Positions 56,098-64,000 of a DNA stretch of 64,000 nt are shown one piece after another. Numbering within the stretch: the first letter of the stretch is position 1; each line of letters opens with the position of its first letter. The notes below the pieces were generated by a model. That model was not told the origin of the DNA and searched no databases. It saw only the letters and a program-made list of their open reading frames with translations. Position numbers and translations under genes: made by a program. Location: contig NC_087080.1 in NCBI RefSeq assembly GCF_026151205.1, forward strand, positions 2,025,096-2,089,095. Direction: 5' to 3'. Source of the stretch: Bolinopsis microptera. Lineage: Eukaryota; Ctenophora; Tentaculata; Lobata; Bolinopsidae.

Positions 56098-56560
56098 TCT
56101 TAATTCAGGCGATGTGTCTCTGATTTTGAAGTGAAAGTACAATTCAGGGACATTTGTAGGGTTTTCTCCGCCCTTATGGATCCGCCACCATGGTCGAGAA
56201 AAGAGGTCCCTGCCACTGAAGCAGCATACGGAGCAATATGAGCATTTTGTACGATCTTTCTTCCCCCGTGTGTCTTCTTTTGGTGGGTTTTTGTGAGATT
56301 ATGTTTTGAAAATAGCAGTGTAGTCACCATTCTGTGCATTTTGAAGGGTCTTTCCTCCCGTGTGGGGACTCTTTGGTGACACCAAGATGACACTTTTTGA
56401 AAAGCTTGCAGAATAGTTGCCAAAAAACGAACATTTATGAGGTTTTCTTTTCATTAGACCTGAGTCGTTTGGCACTGGGAAAGGAGAATCGTGGAGTTTT
56501 AAGGTGGTTCAATGTATGTGTCTTGGTAAGTGCTTGTATACGAGTACTCCAGGGCAATTA
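56098..56560 (-). pseudogene. C2H2 zinc-finger array seen through sequence errors
   Basis: Minus-strand fragments in shifting frames fit tandem C2H2 fingers. From upstream: KPHKCSF, then HQRVPTREERPFK, HNLTKTHQKKTHGG, CSYC, and a last finger NCTFTSKSETHRLN before TAA near 56,100. Linker-like (T)(R/G)E(E/K)(R/K)PFK pieces recur. One- or two-base insertions in homopolymers break the frame several times, which fits the poor quality here. A real poly-finger gene (DNA-binding, nuclear) is likely under the errors. The number of fingers and the start are unknown. Confidence 0.5.
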
Positions 56561-59500
56561 TAAGGTGGTTTCACCTTTTCTGAGGAGTCTTTTTGATTTT
56601 TCTAGAGATCGGACGAGGGTTTTTTCACTCTGGTATGAGTTTTTTAAATGATCTGTTAAAAGTTACCTTTATTAGAAGTGACATAAGGGGAGCATTTGTG
56701 AGCATTCGAAATTGGGTTTTTATTCGCTTTCTTCTTGGCTGATCTTTATTATAAGATATTGGGGGACGGACATTTAAGTGCTTTGGGCTTGTCGAGCTCT
56801 GAGGTTTTAAGATGACTTATTAGAACTTAGTAATGTCAGGTGAACAACGTTGCATCTCTCCCACTGGATCGTCACATTCTTCATTCTATGTGCCTTATCT
56901 TTGCCCCCCTGTTGCATTTTCAGGGGTCATTGTTCTTTTAACCATTTTCTGTAAATTGGAAGCATCACCATGTGAAATCATCTTTTACAAACTGGGGGGA
57001 CAACATTTTTACAAACACCTCCCCTGGCTTCAGGATTTTCAGGATTTTCTTTTTTTTTTGTATCTCCGGGATTTTCCCTTTTTAAACCACCTCTGCTTTT
57101 ATGAGATTAGCATTTAGGACCCTGCTTTTTTAATTCAGCTTTGATATCTTCTGTTTATTTATGGATGTTTTTAGCTGAGATTCTTCCATGGTTTTGCTCT
57201 TACTGATATTAATCGATTTTCTGCTTCAATTAATTTTCCGGACTTCATCTCAAAAAAAACAACACGTAAATCTTTAATTTTCTGATATCATCATGGCTGT
57301 ATTCTCAGATATATTCTGGTTTCGGTTCCCATTGCTTGATCCACCGGCGCGGCTGTTAAACACGCCTCGAATTACACAAGAATCCGATTAAAAAAACCTC
57401 GTTCTGATCTTAGTCTCTGTCGTTCCTCCCTAATTTCCTATAAAGCAAAGATGACAGTTTTTTTATCAGTTTTAAAACTGGGCGATCTGCAATAGGTTTG
57501 TAATGAAATTATGTGACAAATTTTTTTATAAAGTTGTTTTTCCCACTAAATTATAAAATTTAATTTTGATACTATAATTGTTTTTACTTTAAACTTTTTT
57601 TTGTTCATTTTAGGTGTTACTTTTTATGAAAAAAAAACTCATTTTTAATTTGGACTGGATGCTGTGGATCCTCGAACAAGTTAAAACAACTTCTGCTTCG
57701 GGGGACTTTTTGGGGACTGTTTTTTAGGATTTCCCGGGTTTTCCGATAGTCTGCAAAGAAAAAACACTAAAAAATTTTGGACTTACGATTGATCCAAAGA
57801 ATTCATTTTGCCCTTTCTGACATTAAAAAACGTTTTAAAAGAATGATAGTAAATCGCAATTTAATTTTGCTAATACAAGAAATTTTATTAGGCATAATAC
57901 CTAAAATTTAAAAATATGTTTATGAAAGGGCATAATAAACTTAATTTAAAAAAACGGTTAAAAAACGCTGGGAATAGCAAAAAAATAAAAAAATAATTTA
58001 AAAGTGATTTAAAAATTTTCATGAAACATAGGCTGTAAAGTGTACTTCATGGAAAAACTTAAATAATAAATACTGAGGGACTAAAAAAAAATTTGGAAAA
58101 GTTTGATTAAATCTAAAAAACAACTTAACGAAAATCAAATAAATTTTCCTTTGAAAAATTCACATCTGCCTTTTTTCTGCCAAAAAATTTAAGGGGGAGA
58201 CAAAAAAAACGGTTAATTTCATGCGTCTTGTAAAACACTAAACAATAACCCGTTTGGCAGACTCTAAATTAATATATCTTGGGGATTTGTCTTCCCAAAA
58301 CCCTGATCCATAAAACTACAAGAAAGAAGGTGGACCTGTTTTCCCCCGGATCAATTCGTAAAGGGAGGTCCAAGCGATTCGGTATCGATCTTCGCCCTCT
58401 CCTTAAGGAACGAAGATCTGGTCTATATTTTATACAGGGTTGCAAAGATGTTCGTATCCTTGAATATTTTTTTCCCCCCCTTCAACTCCTGCAGTGTTCG
58501 TTTCGACCGGAAAGTTCTTTATAAAGGAGTATAAAAATACTCCTTCAGGAGCCCTTTAAAGGAATCTTTTTCGGAACCTTGCTGAGTTATTCAAGGGTTT
58601 TCGATTGTTTCTTTCTTGTGATGTTAAACCCATTTTTTACTCTTGCGGCCCCCAGGAGCAAAATGCTTTGCCCCAACTTTTTTTCCACCCCAAAATTTCA
58701 GGGGCCCAGTTTCCAACTCCCATTCAATTTTCATTTCTTCACAAATTCTCTTCTATCGTTTTTGCGGAAATTTTGAAAACCCATTCGTTTTCGGCGGCGC
58801 TATATTAGAGTTAAGTCGGTATCGAGAGGGCAAACAATTGTAAACGGACAGAAAAGCTCTGGGTCTTTTCATGATGGGCTTTTCGCCCAATTCTCATGTG
58901 GAGCATTTTGGTTTTTCCATGTCGAGGACTTTAGCCATGGAATTTTATCAAGCAACGAAACCAAATTTCGCTTTTGGAGATAAAAAAAATAATATCCGAG
59001 AGAATTTGGACGTCTTCTCTCCGAGGGACAATTGTGCAGGGGATTGTCTGCGGAGGAGCCATTTTTGCCATGGTGCCTGATTTTTTTCTCTTTAAGATGC
59101 TCCAATATTGGTTTTGTGGATTTGTCCATTAAGATGCGTTCTGGAACCTGATAGTGAGCACCACCTTTCGTGTCTTAAAATCGGTTTTAGAAAAAACATT
59201 TCTACAGCAATAACTAGTTTTTTCAAAAAGTAGAGTTTAACCCACCGGTTTCCTACAAGTTACAATCTTTGTCAGATCCCTCCAATAAAAATTGTTTTCC
59301 AAACTCAGCGGAGCTCTTTTTATCAAAGGGAAAGGGAGGGGGAAAGGGTCTGTTTAAATTATTCGTTTTGGTCCATAAGTTGGAAGCATACCAACGAGTG
59401 ATCATCCTCTACTGGTTTTGTCGGATCAGGACTTTTTGTTGTTTTGGATTTTTTGAGTCACTTTCTTTGACTTTGGGGGCACAGTTTTTACTAAAAAAAC

Positions 59501-61700
59501 ACACACTCACTCTCATAGGACGTTTCGCCAATTTACGTTCACTTGCTTTATTAAAAATTAATCAGCTTTGATGATAAAAGTTCATCAATATTTACACCAC
59601 AAAAAGTTCTCGGGGCAATGCCACGTAATCATTTCCACCATTCCTGGTTATTATTCATGGTTGCAGTTTCCTTCCTAACGCTAACCTGTGGAAATGGAAT
59701 TTTAATATTGAATTTATATTTTTCCCAACGGATTGTAGGTGGGAGGGGGGGAGAGGGGTGAGGTTTGGAAGAAAAAATCCAAGTTTTAGTTTTATGGCTG
59801 GGTGAAACTTTTTAGGAAATCATCTGAAAATCGGTTCCCAAAAAACTTAAAAAATGGAAACACCCGTTTTTATTATATTTAAGATAACCACAATCCATTC
59901 CCATAAAAATACAGAATATAAAACCGTAGGTAAGAAAGTAGCATATACGATCTGAATAAAGGGTCTGATTTTCCCAGCAGTAAAAAAAAGGAATAGCAAA
60001 TTTTGACATAATATAAACATGGGTAAAAACAAAACGGTAATAATTAAAAAAACAATTTGATCGTTAATAAATATAAAAAATCACTTTGATTAGGAAAATC
60101 AGTATAATTACCTATAAGTTATATTATGATATATTAAAACAAAAAAACGAATATAATATGATAATTTCTTTGTTAATTTTAATGTCCATTTTTTTGGGCA
60201 GTTTTTTTCGTGATCACTTATTAAAATGTCATTAAAATTTTTCCCCAACACAATTATAATCAGGGGTCCCCAGCACTCTTTTTCGTTTGAAAAGGGATTT
60301 TCTGATGCTTGGTAAATTTTCCTCCTGATATTGTCTCTCCAGGTCGTTCTGATGAATCTTTGACATTTTACCTTCTCCTTTACAATCAAGAAGTTTCTTC
60401 AGAATTTGGGTTTAAAACCAGTCAAGGACGTTTTTGCTCCACCAGAATATGAAGGACCCCACATTTCCATGTTTGTTGTTTGGCTGGAGGGTCGGCACTA
60501 AAAATTCTGGGAAAAACCTCCGAGGGTGTTTCTGATGGTGGGGTGGGAGTCTGAATCAGAGCTGGGAAGTCCTCGGCCCTCTTTCCAAAATAAATAAACA
60601 GTGCTCTTGTCCTTAAAACAAATCCAGGGATTGTCCACACCACCTACAAAAGATTGAATTCCAACTCGCTCTCTTGAACGAATGGATTTTTGAGGGCATA
60701 AGGGATCGTCAAACAGAGCTACAAATTCATCAGATGAATCGTTCGGATTCTGATGAAACTGTTTCGCTCGCAAACATGCTCCTCTGGTCACTGTTTGAGT
60801 ACAAAAAGTTTTCTCAAAATAACTGATTACATCGGATTTCGATTCTATCGAAGGGGGTCTATGTCCGCTTCCATATGATTTCTAATTATCTTGTGTTTCG
60901 TCTTCTTTTTTTCCTGCTCAGAATTCACAAAACTGTATGGAGCTCTGACATTTTACGTTCACTGAAGTTTGGATCCCCCCTTTTGAGTCTGGAATGGTTC
61001 ATCGTTCTCTGAATGTTTCATCTTCATCCTGGAATATTCATTCTTTCTGATGCTTTCTTCATGCCCAAACAGAACTTTTACCCACCAGTTGTTTTTTGTA
61101 GGTAGTATTACTGTTTAACCAGGACTAAAACAATTTCTCTTTTATTCGCTATCTGATCCAAGGGACTAATCTCCACCCACACTGTCTCCACAAGGCACGT
61201 GGTCTGTTTTCCCTTGATTTCTGTGGAAACTCTTCAAGGAACCCCCATGATGAGGAACTGAAGTCTGGGACCACACCACCAGAGTGTCATGCAAAAAACC
61301 CTCGGTGGTTTTTTAACTCTTTCTGGCCAGTTTCTTCCAGGGAATTATGTGAGGATCTTCTCTCTGATTAAGTTTTTTCCCGTCGTTTAAGGCTGTCCCA
61401 TTTTTTAACCGAGCTGATAAGGATTCCTCTGGTCCCACGGGGACACAACTCTCAAAAACAATTACTGTACAGAACATTTGCAGTAAGGTGGACAGGGAAA
61501 AAAATCAGTCAGATGAGGGAGGATGTGCCCACGTGCCTGGCCCCCACGTTTTCCCCACGTGGTTTCTTGTTTTATGAAGAAGATTATGTACCAGTGGTAC
61601 TTTTCTGGTTTTTAAACATCTCGGATAGTCTGCACCACGTCAGTCAGGTACATTCTTTAGCCGTGGCATTACCTGAGCGTACGGTTTTGATTTTAGGATA
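56561..61700. other. Moderately low-quality block, few interpretable signals
   Basis: Quality improves gradually toward 61,700. Many frames look like fragments of coding sequence interrupted by indels (for example minus 60,240-60,390 and 58,869-59,129), but none is recognisable. Confidence 0.5.
60420..60860 (-). pseudogene. Possible retrotransposon Gag-like fragment
   Basis: The minus-strand frame includes RAKQFHQNPNDSSDEFVALF, RSRERVGIQSFVGGVDNPWI and later CFKDKSTVYLFW. The order NP-x-(D/E)SxDEF followed by RxR...FVxGVxNPxI resembles the capsid part of Ty3/gypsy Gag proteins. Downstream frames shift. No zinc knuckle or protease was seen, so this is a weak call. Confidence 0.25.
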
Positions 61701-62600
61701 TCTTTAGGATGTTTCGGTATTGAGATTACGACGAAGAGATTAATTAATTTTATTGATTGATCAGTTTAGTTATTGATAATCAAAAGGTGGTAAAAAAACA
61801 TGAAAGTGGGAGAGCTACAAATTAATTGATTTTAACACAGATTTTGTAGAGCTAATTATAATAGGTAATGGGTACTACGATAAACCCGATTGTTTTTAAA
61901 GTCGTATCAAACTTTCCGCCGAGAGGAAATGGAAACTCCAATCTAATTGCTATTTTACTGTTTGCTATTCCAAAATTCGACTCATAAAATAATACGGGAA
62001 TCCCACTGCACAAATATTATTACAATCGAGATAAACTTCAAGAACATTAACTATTTTACTTAGAATTACAACTTCAAAACTAAAGAATGAGAACTTATTT
62101 TCCCATTTTTTGCGACCCATTACATAATAACAGCAATCGAATCTAATATAAGAGGAAACTTAAATCTGACGGACAAATACGAAAACTGTTGCTGATGTTC
62201 AATATATTTATTTATATAATAATGATTACCTTACATTCTTACTAACCATATTCCAAAACCGGACCCGGATCGGATGGCTTTTCTTTTTTTTTTCCTTTTT
62301 TTTTTTTTTGGCATCTTGGACACCATCTGATTCCGGGTTCAGGGCTATGGGAACAGGTCATGTAATCTTATCTCCCAGTAATTTAATATACTATGTATTG
62401 ATTGGAGATTAGGGATAGAAGAAAGAAGCGAGGGGGGCAGAATGAGGCATTAACAAAATTTTAGGGGCAACACACGGATAATTTAATTAATTTAAATTTT
62501 AGTAAAAAACTAAGTTATATCATATTTCTTTGAATTGAGAGTATAAAAACTTTTCAAATGATCAAACAATTTAACGATTTCAAAGTTATGATAGTTACAA
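61701..62600. other. Clean AT-rich stretch, nothing recognised
   Basis: No supported coding frame. A poly-T tract lies at about 62,284-62,310. Confidence 0.4.
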
Positions 62601-62628
62601 ACACAAAATCTAACTTTTATAATCATAT

Positions 62629-62634
62629 TTTATT
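62629..62634 (-). terminator. Polyadenylation signal
   Basis: AATAAA on the minus strand about 165 nt after the stop of the 62,799-63,735 gene. Confidence 0.5.
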
Positions 62635-62798
62635 ATTAATATATCCAGAATATAGTCAACTAAATTCAGTCTTAATTATCTGATACCTGCAGAGGGTGCA
62701 CGAGGGCATTAAGTTCCCAATTCAGGATATTATAACACAAAAAATCAAAAATATCACCCCTAACTCAAACCAACCTACTCAGCCCGATCTCTGAATCT

Positions 62799-63735
62799 CT
62801 AGAATCTTCCCAACAATACCCAGCAGCTGGGGAACACTCCTAAAATAGCAATGTCCTTATCCATAGCACTACACAAGTCTGCAACTTGTCTGTTCTTGAT
62901 CATCAACAGATACAGAGACTTCAACAACAGATCGAAGGTTGATACAGCGTCCCCGTTAACATTACTCAACTTGTCCGTGGTGTCCGGAAGGGAGAAGATA
63001 AGAGCTCCTCCGATCTCTAGGATCTGGTCCTCTGTTAGGGGACTCCCAGCTAAATTGTATGCCGTCCTGAGAGAATAGGATCGTAATTTGTTGGTTGTTG
63101 TCGCTAATCATCTTTATTGTATATAGTTTTGGAGATATAGAACCGTCTTTGAAAAATTGTAAGAAGATCTTTTCTCAACGTAGTTTGGTCCAATTGCAAT
63201 AGGCTCTTAAGAACTTTGAGAAACGATCTTATTAAAAATGTTTACAGATGGTTCCAGATACATCTTATACATATCTCCCGAACTAATAGTGGATAATTGT
63301 TAATATTGCCCCCATGCGGCCTCTATAATTCACGTGGTCTCTACGATATGACAATCTCTCATTTAATGATGTGATCATTGTTATATCAATTAAAGATACA
63401 TGAAGGTTTCAATACTTTAAACTATATCAGAAATAATTTGAGACTAATGTCACTGAAGAGTGAAGATGACGCCTCAAGTAACCATGCTACATGTTTGTCA
63501 TCTTGCAACATGTTTGACTGTCTGTAAATCGATAGTTTGATCTCATATTATATGCAACAAATTATCTAGTTTAATTATTAAAAGGAGAGACTGACTAAAA
63601 TTTCTTCTCCTAACAAACATATAAACTCGTACCTAGCACAGGGAACAGTAGCGTCGACAAGAGTGTTCTTTGCTATCCTAACAGTCACTATATTAATCAA
63701 GCTCACCCTCAGCTCTGTCCAATCTGGTTCATTCC
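62799..63735 (-). CDS. 3' end of a gene: last two exons (122 residues), unrecognised
   Basis: Exon 63735-63633 (acceptor acatttgtcag, donor gctag|gtacga) and exon 63066-62799 (acceptor cctattctctcag, stop TAG) join in phase 2 (AG|G). Residues include NEPDWTELRVSLINIVTVRI, TEDQILEIGGALIFSLPD, STFDLLLKSLYLLMIKNRQV and DKDIAILGVFPSCWVLLGRF. Helical, leucine-rich character without fingers or a clear membrane segment suggests an alpha-helical repeat protein, but this is inference. Intron 566 bp. Two leading bases show that more exons lie upstream, beyond or near the window end. A shorter plus-strand frame over the same DNA (62,851) is a shadow. Confidence 0.65.
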
Positions 63736-63817
63736 CTGACAAATGTGCGAATTAATTAGCAAATTTCACAATTTTAATAACATACCGCGTGGGTCTAGAT
63801 TTGGGAACCGACCGGAA

Positions 63818-63901
63818 ATATGGTTTCCGGCTACATACCTACTGCTCCGGTTCCACAGTTGGGTTACCTTGCTAGGTTCTACAGTTGGGCTACCTTGCTA
63901 G
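63818..63901. repeat. Palindrome and 26-bp tandem duplication
   Basis: ccggaaa-tatgg-tttccgg (63818-63836) is a short hairpin. ggttc(c/t)acagttggg(t/c)taccttgctag occurs twice in tandem (63,849-63,901). This is probably intronic to the minus-strand gene. Confidence 0.65.
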
Positions 63902-64000
63902 AAATCAGGTCCAGTCCGGCCACAGGATTCATTTTCAGTCCGGTAATGGAAATACGACCTACTCGCTCTAGAGTCTCAGTCTGTTACGGACAGTGTGTCT

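Overview
The window looks like nuclear DNA of an invertebrate metazoan. It is AT-rich and spliced genes are sparse. It is loaded with animal-type mobile elements: a Penelope-like element, an RTE-type non-LTR retrotransposon, LINE ORF1 pieces and Polinton/Maverick-like polymerase remnants, plus MITEs, foldbacks and satellites. The species cannot be named from the sequence. Most real host genes here are made of short exons that a simple ORF scan misses; I found them from open frames bounded by matching-phase splice signals. Long poly-C/poly-G tracts (about 30 nt) also occur inside otherwise clean sequence.

1-13,260: a roughly 555-bp tandem array holding repeated exon-like frames (553-2,080). 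It is followed by a minus-strand Polinton-like gene (exons at 11,719-11,072, 10,931-~10,800 and 3,667-3,323, polymerase-palm remnant 2,995-2,734). Its large intron holds LINE ORF1, and that ORF1 is itself split by a 5.2-kb inverted Penelope dimer (4,730-9,964) with a 13-bp target-site duplication. This is a three-layer nest. Next come hairpins and a 243-bp satellite (12,296-13,040) framed by 59-bp direct repeats.

13,782-17,078: one long uninterrupted endonuclease-reverse transcriptase ORF. 17,263-20,660: a large inverted repeat whose left arm is an error-degraded mirror of the clean right arm. 20,661-27,100: duplicated segments, a solo Penelope 3' tag, poly-G elements, a TIR element, a TTAA MITE and one candidate secreted-protein exon.

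27,100-40,549 and 51,446-about 61,700: low-quality sequence (homopolymer inflation, frame breaks), each next to a 100-N gap (40,550-40,649; 51,346-51,445). ORFs there are mostly noise; one stretch (56,098-56,560) still shows C2H2 finger signatures.

40,650-51,345 (clean): a complete three-exon small gene on the minus strand (42,932-41,875), a four-exon 3' gene end on minus (48,742-47,694), a decamer-array TIR element (49,364-50,272) and a two-exon 3' gene end on plus (50,736-51,115) with a polyA signal. There are also clusters of CRE-like and E-box palindromes. 61,700-64,000: the 3' end of another minus-strand gene (63,735-62,799).

None of the four spliced host genes matched a family I recognise. 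No bacterial features, CRISPR arrays, rRNA or tRNA genes were found.
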